Positions 53,283 through 62,058 of a DNA stretch of 64,000 nt are shown piece after piece. Below the pieces are notes generated by a model, which made no database searches, was not told the origin of the DNA, and was given only the letters and a program-made list of their open reading frames with translations. A program made the translations under genes and the position numbers. How positions within the stretch are numbered: the stretch's first letter is position 1; each line of letters begins with the position of its first letter. The stretch lies in the NCBI GenBank assembly GCA_015698305.1, contig CP048620.1, forward strand, positions 3,122,001 to 3,186,000, written 5' to 3'. Origin of the DNA: Candidatus Nitrohelix vancouverensis (GTDB taxonomy: Bacteria > Nitrospinota > Nitrospinia > Nitrospinales > VA-1).

Positions 53283-53870
53283 TCAAAGCTTGCCTTTAGT
53301 GGATGGAACCGTAGCGGAGCGAGAATCAAGCGAAGAGGCCGCGTCAAGCGCGCGCGCCAATGATTTGAACAAGGCCTCCACAATGTGGTGAAGGTTCTCC
53401 CAGTAGGGAGAATTCAAATGCAGGGTGATGTTGCTGTTCGCCGAAAAGGCCTGGAAAAATTCAGCGGCCAATTCCACATCGAAATCGCCGATTTTGGCTT
53501 TCGGGAGATCAACGTTGAACACAAAAAAGCTACGACCGCTGATATCGACAACGCATTGCGCCAAAGCCTCATTCAAAGGCACCTGCACGTCGGCAAATCT
53601 GCGGATGCCTTTCTTATCGCCCAGAGCTTCAGCAAAGGCCTCGCCCAGGGTGATGCCAACATCCTCAACAGTGTGGTGAAAGTCGATGTGCAGATCGCCC
53701 ACCGCTTTTACTTTAAGGTCAAAATACCCATGCCGCGCAATCTGCGCCAGCATGTGATCGAAGAAGGGAATCCCGGTGTCAATTTCAGACGCGCCGGTAC
53801 CGTCCAGATCGATACTGATCTGGATGTCCGTTTCCTTGGTAGCCCGCTCGATGCGGGAAGTTCTGCCCAT
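53283..53870 (-). CDS. hisB: Imidazoleglycerol-phosphate dehydratase
   Basis: A 195-residue single-function HisB that dehydrates imidazoleglycerol phosphate in histidine synthesis. It has the metal motifs FFDHMLAQIARHG and DIHFDHHTVED-like DFHHTVED, then the second half-repeat with NLHHIVEALFK. The phosphatase domain of enteric HisB is absent, as is usual outside gammaproteobacteria. It lies 18 bases after dxs and its stop adjoins hisH. Confidence 0.96.
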   Translation of the reverse strand: MGRTSRIERATKETDIQISIDLDGTGASEIDTGIPFFDHMLAQIARHGYFDLKVKAVGDLHIDFHHTVEDVGITLGEAFAEALGDKKGIRRFADVQVPLNEALAQCVVDISGRSFFVFNVDLPKAKIGDFDVELAAEFFQAFSANSNITLHLNSPYWENLHHIVEALFKSLARALDAASSLDSRSATVPSTKGKL

Positions 53871-53888
53871 TAACTGTTGATCCGGAAT

Positions 53889-55877
53889 TTAGTTTACGGT
53901 CTTGGCCGCGGTTGGATATTTTTTTGAACCATTGCCTTCGTGAGCGCCTTTGCCATTTCCTTGAAACTTGCGCGCACCGTTCTTCCCGGCTTTAGATTCA
54001 ATCGGGATTTTCATAAAGGTTGAAACCGTTTCGGTGATGCCTTCAACATCCAGCTTCAGATTCTTGCGAATGATTTGCGGCGCCCCATGCTCGATGACGG
54101 CGTCTTCCACCCCAATGCATTTCACAGCAGGCATGTCCATATCGCTTTCATGCAAGGCTTCCAACACGGCGGAACCGAAACCGCCCATGACGGAATGCTC
54201 TTCAATCGTGACCAGGTGGCCCGTCAATTCGGCGTATTTCAAAATCAATTCCTTATCGACCGGTTTGGCGAAGCGCGCGTTGATCAAGGCGACCGAAAGG
54301 CCTCTCGCTTCCAGCGCTTCAGCGGCTTCCACCGCAACGGGAACCATATGCCCGAAGGCGAAGATAGCAACGTCCTTGCCGTCTTTCAGGACTTCTCCCT
54401 TGCCAATTTCCAGCACATCTATCTGCGCGTCCAAAGGACGTCCCAATCCGGAACCGCGCGGATACCTCAAGGCGGCGGGACCTTCATGATAAATGCAGGT
54501 TTTAAGCATGTGCCGCAATTCATTTTCGTCTTTCGGAGCCATGATCACCATATTGGGCAGGGTGCGCAAATAAGCGACATCATAAAGACCCTGATGCGTC
54601 GCGCCGTCTTCCCCAACAATTCCAGCCCGATCCATGGCAAAGGTCACCGACAGATTCATCAGGCAGATATCATGCACGACCTGATCGTAAGCCCGTTGCA
54701 AGAACGTGGAATAGATAGCGGCGACGGGTCGGAACCCTTCAATCGCAAGCGCGCCTGCAAAAGACACGGCATGTTGCTCCGCCATACCAACGTCGAAAGT
54801 GCGCTCGGGAAAGACCTTGCCAAAATCGCTGATCCCCGTTCCATCCGGCATCGCGGCGGTGATGCCGATAATCGTTTCATCCTCTTTCGCCATTTCGATC
54901 AGCGCATCGGAAAAAACGGAGGTGTAAGCCGGGTTTGATTTCTTCTTTATGAATTCTCCCGTAGCGATGTCGAAAGGTTTCGCGCCATGCCATATATCCG
55001 CCTTCTCTTCCGCAACGTCATAACCTTTTCCCTTGCGGGTGATGACATGAATCAGCGTCGGTCCCTTACGGTCCTTGACGTTCTCCATGCATTGAATCAA
55101 TTGATCCACGTTATGACCATCGACCGGCCCGACATAGTGGAATCCCAGGTCTTCAAACAAACGACCGGGTATGAAAATACCCTTAATCGTTTCATCCAGA
55201 CGATGCGCATAATGAGAAATTTCCTTGCCGATGCCAGGAATCGCAAGAAGCAATTGATCGATTTCTCTTTTGATCTTGCTCATGACCTGGCCGGTCATGA
55301 TCTGGCTCAGATGCGCCGACATGCCGCCGACGTTTTCCGAGATAGACATTTCGTTATCATTGAGGATAACGATCACGTCGCTCTGCGCGTGTCCCGTGTA
55401 GTTCAATCCTTCAAAAGCCATTCCCGACGTCATCGAACCGTCGCCGATCACCGCGATCACCGCATTGTCTTCCTTCTTCAGATCACGCGCCTGCGCAAAA
55501 GCGATTGCCGCAGTAATGGAGGTGCCGCCATGACCGCAATTCCAGTGGTCGTGCTCGCTCTCCTCGCGCCGGGTGAAGCCGCTCAACCCCTTATACTGCC
55601 GCAGGGTTCCAAACCGGTCCTTACGACCCGTGAGCATTTTATGGACATACGACTGGTGCCCGACATCCCACACAAACTTATCCACCGGGGAATTGAATAC
55701 ATAATGCATCGCAATCGTCAGTTCCACCACGCCAAGATTGGATGAGAGATGCCCGCCTGTCTTGGAAATGGATTCCAGCAAGGTCGAACGAATCTCTGCC
55801 GCCAACTGGGGCAATTGCTCCGGCGTTAATTTCTTCAGGTCTTCCGGGCTTTGTATATTATCTAAAAGCTTATTCAT
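53889..55877 (-). CDS. dxs: 1-deoxy-D-xylulose-5-phosphate synthase
   Basis: A 662-residue thiamine diphosphate enzyme, the first step of the MEP isoprenoid pathway. It has VWDVGHQSYVHK, the ThDP loop GDGSMTSGMAFEGLN with NDNEMSI, the catalytic Glu region MAEQHAVSFA and the C-terminal transketolase domain. It is longer than the usual 620-640 because of a Gly/Lys-rich tail after about residue 625. ATG 55877 is preferred to the in-frame TTG at 55889, which abuts the ispA stop. It is paired with ispA, whose product consumes pathway output. Confidence 0.95.
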   Translation of the reverse strand: MNKLLDNIQSPEDLKKLTPEQLPQLAAEIRSTLLESISKTGGHLSSNLGVVELTIAMHYVFNSPVDKFVWDVGHQSYVHKMLTGRKDRFGTLRQYKGLSGFTRREESEHDHWNCGHGGTSITAAIAFAQARDLKKEDNAVIAVIGDGSMTSGMAFEGLNYTGHAQSDVIVILNDNEMSISENVGGMSAHLSQIMTGQVMSKIKREIDQLLLAIPGIGKEISHYAHRLDETIKGIFIPGRLFEDLGFHYVGPVDGHNVDQLIQCMENVKDRKGPTLIHVITRKGKGYDVAEEKADIWHGAKPFDIATGEFIKKKSNPAYTSVFSDALIEMAKEDETIIGITAAMPDGTGISDFGKVFPERTFDVGMAEQHAVSFAGALAIEGFRPVAAIYSTFLQRAYDQVVHDICLMNLSVTFAMDRAGIVGEDGATHQGLYDVAYLRTLPNMVIMAPKDENELRHMLKTCIYHEGPAALRYPRGSGLGRPLDAQIDVLEIGKGEVLKDGKDVAIFAFGHMVPVAVEAAEALEARGLSVALINARFAKPVDKELILKYAELTGHLVTIEEHSVMGGFGSAVLEALHESDMDMPAVKCIGVEDAVIEHGAPQIIRKNLKLDVEGITETVSTFMKIPIESKAGKNGARKFQGNGKGAHEGNGSKKYPTAAKTVN

Positions 55878-55889
55878 GGGATCAACCAA

Positions 55890-56780
55890 TCAATAAGATC
55901 TTTGAACAAAAAATTGAGCAATCTCCCTTAACGGATCTGCTCGTTGATCAAAAATGTTCAAGCAAGCGATGCTTTCATCTGCCAGCAACTGCGCTCGCCT
56001 CTTCGACTCCTCCAACCCGTAAAGAGCCGGGTAAGTCGCCTTCTGGTTATCTATGTCGCTTCCAACGTCTTTTCCTAACGTTTCCTGATCGCTGACGATG
56101 TCAAGAATATCATCAACGATCTGAAAAGCCAGTCCTATATGCGCCCCGTAACGGGACAGCGCATCCAACTGATCGGGCTGAGCTTCGCTGAGCATTGCGC
56201 CGCAACGGATGCAGGCCTTAAACAGAAATCCTGTCTTATAAATATGTATGTATTCCAGCGTGTCAGGGTCAACAGGCTTCCCTTCAGATTCCAAATCCAC
56301 AACCTGGCCACCAATGGTTCCCGCGCTTCCGATCGCATGCGCCATTTCATTCGCCGCACGCAATATAGCCTCGCTGGGGATGGAGTCCATCAAAACCGAA
56401 TGGGTCATCAAATGGAAAGCTTTGGTTAGCAGGGCATCCCCGGCCAAAATAGCAATGGCCTCCCCAAAAACCTTGTGATTCGTAGGCTTCCCTCGCCGCA
56501 AATCATCGTTATCTAAAGCGGGAAGGTCGTCGTGGATCAGGGTATAAGTGTGTACAAGTTCAGCGGCAACCGCAAAAGGCAGGACTTTATGCCGGTCTCC
56601 CCCAACGGCCTCAGCCGCCGCTATGACTAGAATGGGCCGTAACCGCTTTCCTCCCGCCATCATGCTGTAATGCATCGAGCGGTGGATACTTTCAGGAAAT
56701 CCCGATTCGCTTGGCAAAAACTCTTGAATCGCGTTGTCGATAAGTTGTTTGCCTTCAGCAAAATATTCGTTTATCGACAC
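55890..56780 (-). CDS. ispA: Polyprenyl synthetase (farnesyl/geranylgeranyl diphosphate synthase)
   Basis: A 296-residue trans-prenyltransferase. The first aspartate-rich motif is in HDDLPALDNDDLRRG and the second is in QIVDDILDIVSD. GGKRLRPILV is the substrate-binding lysine-arginine segment. The length and two-residue insertion in the first motif suit a bacterial farnesyl diphosphate synthase, though chain length is not certain. It is the first gene of the minus-strand run ispA-dxs-hisB-hisH. Confidence 0.94.
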   Translation of the reverse strand: MSINEYFAEGKQLIDNAIQEFLPSESGFPESIHRSMHYSMMAGGKRLRPILVIAAAEAVGGDRHKVLPFAVAAELVHTYTLIHDDLPALDNDDLRRGKPTNHKVFGEAIAILAGDALLTKAFHLMTHSVLMDSIPSEAILRAANEMAHAIGSAGTIGGQVVDLESEGKPVDPDTLEYIHIYKTGFLFKACIRCGAMLSEAQPDQLDALSRYGAHIGLAFQIVDDILDIVSDQETLGKDVGSDIDNQKATYPALYGLEESKRRAQLLADESIACLNIFDQRADPLREIAQFFVQRSY

Positions 56781-57204
56781 ACTATTTCGTTCTTCAACAG
56801 GGTTCTATACAAGCGGTCATCTTGGGCCATAACTAATGTGATACTAACACAAAAAATTTGCCAGTCAAATTATTTTACCGACCACATAAGTCTCAAACCC
56901 TTTATTTTTTATACGCTTCTCTTCCTTTTCAAAACCGCGCGCAAAGGCAAAATAGAGCCCGGCTTATCAATAAGTGAAACTCAGTCCATCTCGAAACGCC
57001 ACAGGACTCCAATCACCCAGCACATCCCATCCCGATTAGCTCATTATTGGATATAAACCGACGCCGAATATCTAGAAAAAATAGCTTCGGCTCGCTGAAT
57101 ATCTTTGATTTTACTAAACTTTGTCATTATCATGGATATTCATTTACCTTCGTTTAGATTCGCAAACTTAAAGCGACTAGAGTCATTGGTGGGAAAGGAT
57201 ACTT
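56781..57204. other. Divergent intergenic region between ispA and nhaD
   Basis: A 424-base AT-rich gap. I see no coding sequence or recognisable RNA. An 8-base direct repeat GAATATCT occurs at 57066-57073 and 57097-57104, 31 bases apart, around an AGC-TTCG-GCT mini-hairpin; it could be a regulator site. No consensus promoter stands out for nhaD on the plus strand. Confidence 0.45.
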
Positions 57205-58530
57205 ATGGGACAACTCGTAAATACCTGGGTCGGTCATCTTTCGGTCATCTGTTTTTTATTGGCTTACACCCTGGTCATATTTGAAGAAAAATTTCATCTA
57301 AGAAAATCCAAGCCGGTTATCTTGATCGGCTGCTTCATGTGGATGCTGATCGGCATCTACGAAATGGGGCAAGAAGGCGCTCACGCGCATGACTTTGTTA
57401 AAGAATTGATTGCAGAAATTGGAGAATTGTTCTTCTTCCTCCTCGTAGCAATGACCTATATCAATACCTTGGACGAACGCAATGTCTTCAAAGTGCTACG
57501 AGCCTGGTTGCTGAAAAAAGGGTTCGGATTTCGAAAATTATTTTGGGCGACCGGAATCATCACCTTCCTGCTTTCTCCATTGGCCGACAACCTGACCAGC
57601 GCACTGCTGATGTCTACTGTCGCCCTGGCCTGTAGCGGCGGAAATCGCGCCTTCATTGTGCCGGCTTTCGTCAACATTGTGGTCGCCGCAAATGCCGGCG
57701 GCGCATGGAGTCCCTTTGGCGATATCACAACGCTGATGGTATGGACCGCAGGCAAAGTGCCCACCATGGAGTTCAGTTACCTTGTGATCCCTTCAATCAT
57801 CAACTGGATCATTCCCGCCGGGATCATGTACTTCTTCATACCCGACGAACATCCGCCTGCATCCGACGAAAAGGTTATTATGCAAGCGGGCGCAAAAGTC
57901 ATCATTGCGTTGGGCATTTTGACCATCGCAACGGCAGTCAGCTTTCACCAGTTCCTGCACCTGCCTCCCTTCATGGGCATGATGCTTGGCTTGGGCATGC
58001 TCATGTTCTATGGATATTATTTAAAAAGATGGGGCGAGGATGCATTTATAAAATCCATGGGAATCAAAGAAGACCGACGGTCGCGTCCGCGTTTTGACAT
58101 TTTCCAGAAAGTGGAGAAGGTCGAATTCGACACCTTGCTGTTTTTCTTCGGCGTCCTGACAGCCGTTGGCGCCTTGCAGTACCTGGGGCATCTGGCTCTT
58201 ATCAGCAATATGCTATATGGCACAATCGGAGCGACGGCTTCCAACGTCGTCGTCGGCGTCTTGTCGGCCATTGTCGATAATATTCCCGTCATGTACGCGG
58301 TCCTTAAAATGGATCCGGCGATGGGTCTCGACCAGTGGTTGCTCATCACTCTCACTGCGGGCACGGGAGGCAGTTTGCTGTCGGTCGGTTCTGCGGCGGG
58401 AGTCGCCGTCATGGGTGTAGACCGCAACAATTACACGTTCATGTCGCATTTGAAATGGGCGCCCGTGATTGCGCTAGGCTATATTGCCAGCATTGCGGCC
58501 TGGTATTTCGTGACAATGGGATTGAGATAA
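57205..58530 (+). CDS. nhaD: Na+/H+ antiporter, NhaD family
   Basis: A 441-residue membrane protein with about 12 helices. It has SPLADNLTSALLMSTVALAC, AANAGGAWSPFGDITTLMVW and a second-half SAIVDNIPVMYAVLKMD, which are conserved polar helix breaks of the NhaD/ArsB fold. NhaD expels sodium in exchange for protons and is common in marine and alkaliphilic bacteria. A GGGAAAGGA ribosome site precedes the ATG. It is followed 11 bases later by the CPXCG gene. Confidence 0.92.
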   Translation: MGQLVNTWVGHLSVICFLLAYTLVIFEEKFHLRKSKPVILIGCFMWMLIGIYEMGQEGAHAHDFVKELIAEIGELFFFLLVAMTYINTLDERNVFKVLRAWLLKKGFGFRKLFWATGIITFLLSPLADNLTSALLMSTVALACSGGNRAFIVPAFVNIVVAANAGGAWSPFGDITTLMVWTAGKVPTMEFSYLVIPSIINWIIPAGIMYFFIPDEHPPASDEKVIMQAGAKVIIALGILTIATAVSFHQFLHLPPFMGMMLGLGMLMFYGYYLKRWGEDAFIKSMGIKEDRRSRPRFDIFQKVEKVEFDTLLFFFGVLTAVGALQYLGHLALISNMLYGTIGATASNVVVGVLSAIVDNIPVMYAVLKMDPAMGLDQWLLITLTAGTGGSLLSVGSAAGVAVMGVDRNNYTFMSHLKWAPVIALGYIASIAAWYFVTMGLR

Positions 58531-58541
58531 ACGCGCACGAT

Positions 58542-58727
58542 ATGACAGATCAGGTGGAACATTTCTTTGTATGCCCTTGTTGCGGCGAGGAAATTTCCAT
58601 ATTGATTGATCTGTCTGTCGGCAATCAATCCTATGTAGAAGACTGCGAAGTGTGTTGCCGCCCGCTGGAAATCACGGCGCAAACCTTCGGCAACGGAGAA
58701 GTGAATGTCCAGGCTCGGCCCAGTTAG
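58542..58727 (+). CDS. CPXCG-motif cysteine-rich zinc-ribbon protein
   Basis: A 61-residue protein from ATG 58542 with two Cys pairs: CPCCGEEI at residues 11-18 and CEVCCRPLEI at 35-44. The segment between them (ILIDLSVGNQSYVED) is the usual one for the CPXCG family. Function is unknown; a small zinc ribbon is likely. It lies 11 bases after nhaD on the same strand. Its stop overlaps the convergent GIY-YIG gene by four bases. Confidence 0.88.
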   Translation: MTDQVEHFFVCPCCGEEISILIDLSVGNQSYVEDCEVCCRPLEITAQTFGNGEVNVQARPS

Positions 58728-59002
58728 CGGCTTCTATCAGCCGCTTGCTGAACCAGCTTCAATTTATCGGCGCGCTTCATTTTCTTGATTTGCGCTTCAC
58801 GAATGGACGCTTCGCTTCGCGTTGCAAACAGCTCACGATAAACGATTCGCACCGGGGGCGAAGTTCGAAAGAACTTCGCCCCTTTTTTTCCAGACCGATG
58901 TTCGTCCAAGCGGCGCTCCGGGTCGATTGCGATACCCGCATACAGTTTGCCCGACTCCGTTTCCACCATATACACCGTCCAGTCTCCTTCCCTCTGTTTC
59001 AC
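58724..59002 (-). CDS. GIY-YIG nuclease superfamily protein (UPF0213/YhbQ-like)
   Basis: A 92-residue single-domain GIY-YIG protein. The first strand reads TVYMVE and the second LYAGIA, so the GIY and YIG triplets are VYM and YAG. The conserved Arg lies in DPERRLDEH, and the C-terminal helix has EAQIKKMKRADK. Small members act on DNA or have unproven nuclease activity. GTG 59002 is chosen because a GGGGAG site sits five bases upstream; the frame extends to 59047, overlapping comF. Confidence 0.85.
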   Translation of the reverse strand: MKQREGDWTVYMVETESGKLYAGIAIDPERRLDEHRSGKKGAKFFRTSPPVRIVYRELFATRSEASIREAQIKKMKRADKLKLVQQAADRSR

Positions 59003-59021
59003 ACTCACTCCCCTGTTCCGG

Positions 59022-59759
59022 TCACGCCCGCGCCAACGTAAAAACATACACCGAAGCGCAACCTGCAGACTTCAAGGTCTTCGCAACTTCATTGACTGTG
59101 GCGCCCGTCGTGTAAACATCGTCAACCAACAAAATATTTCGTCCCTTGATCGCATCCCCATCCAGCGCTTGAAATGCGCCGCGAACGTTTTTCATCCGCT
59201 CCGTTCTGTTTTTCTTTGCCTGCGACGCTGTGTCCCGGATTTTGACAACCCACTCATTCGCCAGAGGCAATCCATAATAATGCGCAAGCGCTCGAGCGAT
59301 TAAAAATGCCTGATCGAACTGGCGTTCCTTCAATTTATTTTTATGAAGCGGCACGGACACGATATGAAAATTTTCCAGGGTCGCCCCGTCGTATGGCATC
59401 GACCTTCGCATCAAGGATTCCAGTTCAGACACAGCGCCCCTCTGCGGACGATACTTATAAAAATGCATCAACTTTTTCAAAACCGCGTCGTAACGGCCCC
59501 AGGATCGCGCCCGGTCAAAATGACAAGGGCGACGCCGACAGGCCCCGCACTCAAAATTCTCGCGCGGGTAGTCGTAAGACATTTCCGCCGGGGCGCCGCA
59601 CACGCCGCAAACCGGGCCGTCTATACAAAGGATGTCTTCTTCACACGCCAGACACAAAAAGGAACCGCCGCCGCGCCGGTCGCCTTCACAGTAAATGCAG
59701 GATTGCGGAAACACCAGTTGAGTCAGTTTTTCACGAACAGACTGCGCAACGCTCTTCAA
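59022..59759 (-). CDS. ComF-family double-zinc-ribbon phosphoribosyltransferase-like protein
   Basis: A 245-residue protein. Two zinc ribbons come first (CIYCEGDRR, CLACEEDI, CGVCGAP and CGACRRRPC), then a PRTase fold with the PRPP motif LLVDDVYTTGATVNE. ComF proteins act in DNA uptake and single-strand DNA processing in competent bacteria and are kept widely elsewhere. TTG 59759 is chosen because an AGGGA site lies six bases upstream and the length then fits the family. The frame continues to 59915 but would overlap the argD promoter area and lacks a better start. Confidence 0.85.
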   Translation of the reverse strand: MKSVAQSVREKLTQLVFPQSCIYCEGDRRGGGSFLCLACEEDILCIDGPVCGVCGAPAEMSYDYPRENFECGACRRRPCHFDRARSWGRYDAVLKKLMHFYKYRPQRGAVSELESLMRRSMPYDGATLENFHIVSVPLHKNKLKERQFDQAFLIARALAHYYGLPLANEWVVKIRDTASQAKKNRTERMKNVRGAFQALDGDAIKGRNILLVDDVYTTGATVNEVAKTLKSAGCASVYVFTLARA

Positions 59760-59875
59760 ACTCAAATCCCTTCCCTTCGCAGATGGTTTCAACTCATTGA
59801 TAAATTTAAAAATTAAGAGAGAAATTTCACCTGAATTATGATAGGTTGACTGTTTTCCAAACGCTCGTGAATAAA

Positions 59876-61078
59876 ATGAAATTTCGCAACAATAACGAAG
59901 TCGCGCAAGCAACAAAAAAACACGTCGCCGAAACCTACGGACGTTACCCCATTGCCCTGGTTCGAGGCGAGGGCACGGAAGTATGGGACCGGTCCGGCAA
60001 TCGCTATCTCGACTTCGTCGCCGGACTCGCCGTCAACAATCTCGGCCATTGTCATCCCGCCGTCGTGAAAGCAATTCGACTTCAAGCGGGACAACTCATT
60101 CACGTCTCTAATTTATATCATATTGAGCCGCAGTCTCTCCTCGCGGAAGAACTGACGCGTAAATGTTTTGCCGATAAATTCTTTTTCTGTAATAGCGGAA
60201 CCGAAGCGAATGAAGCCGCCATCAAGCTGGCGCGCAAGTATTTCTATGACCGCGGGGAAAAACGACGGGAAATCATCACCCTCAGCCAATCGTTCCACGG
60301 CCGAACCATGGCCTCGCTTTCGGCCACCGCGCAAAAAAAATTCCAGAAGGGCTTTGCGCCACTTCTTCCCGGCTTCAAGTACGTAGAGTTCAATAATCTG
60401 CGCGCATTGAAAAAGGCCATGTCGACAAAAACATGCGCCGTGCTCATTGAACCGGTGCAAGGCGAAGGCGGCGTCAATATCGCGGACAAGGCTTACATGA
60501 AAGCCGTCAAACAACTGTGCCGAAAAACCGGCGCCTTGTTGATTTTTGATGAAGTGCAAACTGCATTTGGGCGCACCGGAACCCTGTTCGCCTACGAACA
60601 TTTCGGCGTCAAACCCGACATCATCACTCTCGCGAAAGCCCTCGGCGGCGGTTTCCCCATCGGGGCGATGGGAGCGACCAGCAAGGTCATGCAGTCATTC
60701 GTACCGGGAACCCACGCCGCCACGTTCGGAGGCAACCCGCTTGCTTGCGCGGCGGCTCTCGCTTCTTTGAAAGTTGTCTCGCAGAAGCGAACCCTGAACC
60801 ACGTCAAAAGCATGGGTAATTATTTTATTAAAAAGTTAAATGCGCTGGCAAAGAAATATCCCGTCATCGTCAATGTTCGAGGCATGGGTTTGATGGTCGC
60901 CGCCGAGTTGAGCGGGCCGGGCGCTAAAATTGTGGACGACTGCATGAAGCAAGGTTTTCTAATCAATTGCATTCAGGGCAACACCCTGCGCTTCATCCCC
61001 CCTCTCACCGTCACCCAGAAACAAATCAATCAAGTGATCGGCGCCCTGGATCACAGTTTTGAGCGATACGGATCTTAA
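59876..61078 (+). CDS. argD: Acetylornithine aminotransferase
   Basis: A 400-residue class III PLP aminotransferase. It has the N-terminal NRYLDFVAGLAVNNLGHCHP, the PLP phosphate loop CNSGTEANEAAIKLAR, SFHGRTMA, the DEVQ Asp (LLIFDEVQTAFGRTG) and the Schiff-base Lys in LAKALGGGFPIGA. It converts N-acetylglutamate semialdehyde to N-acetylornithine in arginine synthesis. ATG 59876 fits the family; GTG 59867 and TTG 59846 are in-frame alternatives. argF follows 16 bases later. Confidence 0.94.
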   Translation: MKFRNNNEVAQATKKHVAETYGRYPIALVRGEGTEVWDRSGNRYLDFVAGLAVNNLGHCHPAVVKAIRLQAGQLIHVSNLYHIEPQSLLAEELTRKCFADKFFFCNSGTEANEAAIKLARKYFYDRGEKRREIITLSQSFHGRTMASLSATAQKKFQKGFAPLLPGFKYVEFNNLRALKKAMSTKTCAVLIEPVQGEGGVNIADKAYMKAVKQLCRKTGALLIFDEVQTAFGRTGTLFAYEHFGVKPDIITLAKALGGGFPIGAMGATSKVMQSFVPGTHAATFGGNPLACAAALASLKVVSQKRTLNHVKSMGNYFIKKLNALAKKYPVIVNVRGMGLMVAAELSGPGAKIVDDCMKQGFLINCIQGNTLRFIPPLTVTQKQINQVIGALDHSFERYGS

Positions 61079-61094
61079 TCAAGGAGACGCTTCC

Positions 61095-62003
61095 ATGAAG
61101 CGCGATTTTCTCGTGATCGAGGATTTGAACCGTCAGGAAATTCTTGACCTCTTCAAACGAACGGTCGAACTCAAGAAGGATCGACAAAAGAACATTCCCC
61201 ACCCGACCCTGAAGGGAAAATCGCTGGGGATGATCTTTTATAAAAACTCGACGCGAACCCGAATTTCTTTTGAAGTTGGCATGTTTGAACTGGGCGGTCA
61301 GGCCCTGTACCTGACCAGCGAACAGTTGCAACTGGAACGGGGAGAGACGATTGAGGACTCGGCGCGCGTTCTATCGCGTTATTTGCATGGCATCATGATA
61401 CGCACCTATGATTTCAAACTGGTCGAACAACTTGCAAAACACGCCAGCATTCCCGTCATCAACGGACTCACCGACAAGAACCACCCCATACAGGTCTTGT
61501 GCGATTTATTCACGATCCAGGAACGGCTTGGAAAAATCGAAGGCTTCACCCTGACTTATGTCGGCGACGACAACAATATGTCCTATTCCTGGATGGAAGC
61601 CGCCGCGCTCCTTGACTTTCAACTGCGACTGGCGCTTCCCGAGAATTGCTCCGAAGGACGCATGACAGAGCTGGCCTCTCGCGACAATATCCAGTTCTTC
61701 ACCGATCCGGCAGAAGCCGCAAAGGACGCCGATATCCTCTACACAGACGTCTGGGTGAGCATGGGGGCGGAAGACGAAGCGGACGAGAAAAGAAAATCCT
61801 TGAAAGCCTACCAGATCAATCAGAAACTCATCGACCTGGCCAAGCCAAACGCTCTGGTCATGCACTGCCTCCCCGCCCACCGGGGCGAGGAGATCACAGG
61901 CGACGCGCTGGACGGCGAGAACTCGATTGTCTTCGACCAGGCGGAGAATCGATTGCATCTCCAAAAGGCCCTGCTCGAAAAGTTGTTATCCGCATCCCAA
62001 TAG
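61095..62003 (+). CDS. argF: Ornithine carbamoyltransferase
   Basis: A 302-residue transcarbamylase. The carbamoyl phosphate loop STRTR appears in KNSTRTRISFEVG, followed by HGIMIRTYDF, NGLTDKNHPIQVLCD, VGDDNNMSYSW and the ornithine loop HCLPAHRGEEI. It makes citrulline from ornithine. ATG 61095 has an AAGGAG site eight bases upstream. A hairpin CGCTATC/GATAGCG begins at the stop codon (62004-62022) but is not followed by T residues. Confidence 0.95.
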   Translation: MKRDFLVIEDLNRQEILDLFKRTVELKKDRQKNIPHPTLKGKSLGMIFYKNSTRTRISFEVGMFELGGQALYLTSEQLQLERGETIEDSARVLSRYLHGIMIRTYDFKLVEQLAKHASIPVINGLTDKNHPIQVLCDLFTIQERLGKIEGFTLTYVGDDNNMSYSWMEAAALLDFQLRLALPENCSEGRMTELASRDNIQFFTDPAEAAKDADILYTDVWVSMGAEDEADEKRKSLKAYQINQKLIDLAKPNALVMHCLPAHRGEEITGDALDGENSIVFDQAENRLHLQKALLEKLLSASQ

Positions 62004-62058
62004 CGCTATCATTCAGATAGCGTTAAAAAAAACAACTTTTTAGATGGGGACGTAGTTT

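Noticed and set aside
53968-55745. Long plus-strand open frames antisense to dxs
   Set aside because: They mirror the codon structure of dxs, which has full family motifs on the minus strand.
59760-59915. N-terminal 52 residues of the comF frame
   Set aside because: There is no ribosome site, it overlaps the argD start region, and the remaining length fits ComF well.
62004-62022. Intrinsic terminator after argF
   Set aside because: The CGCTATC/GATAGCG stem is clear, but it is followed by TTA and an A-run, not T residues.
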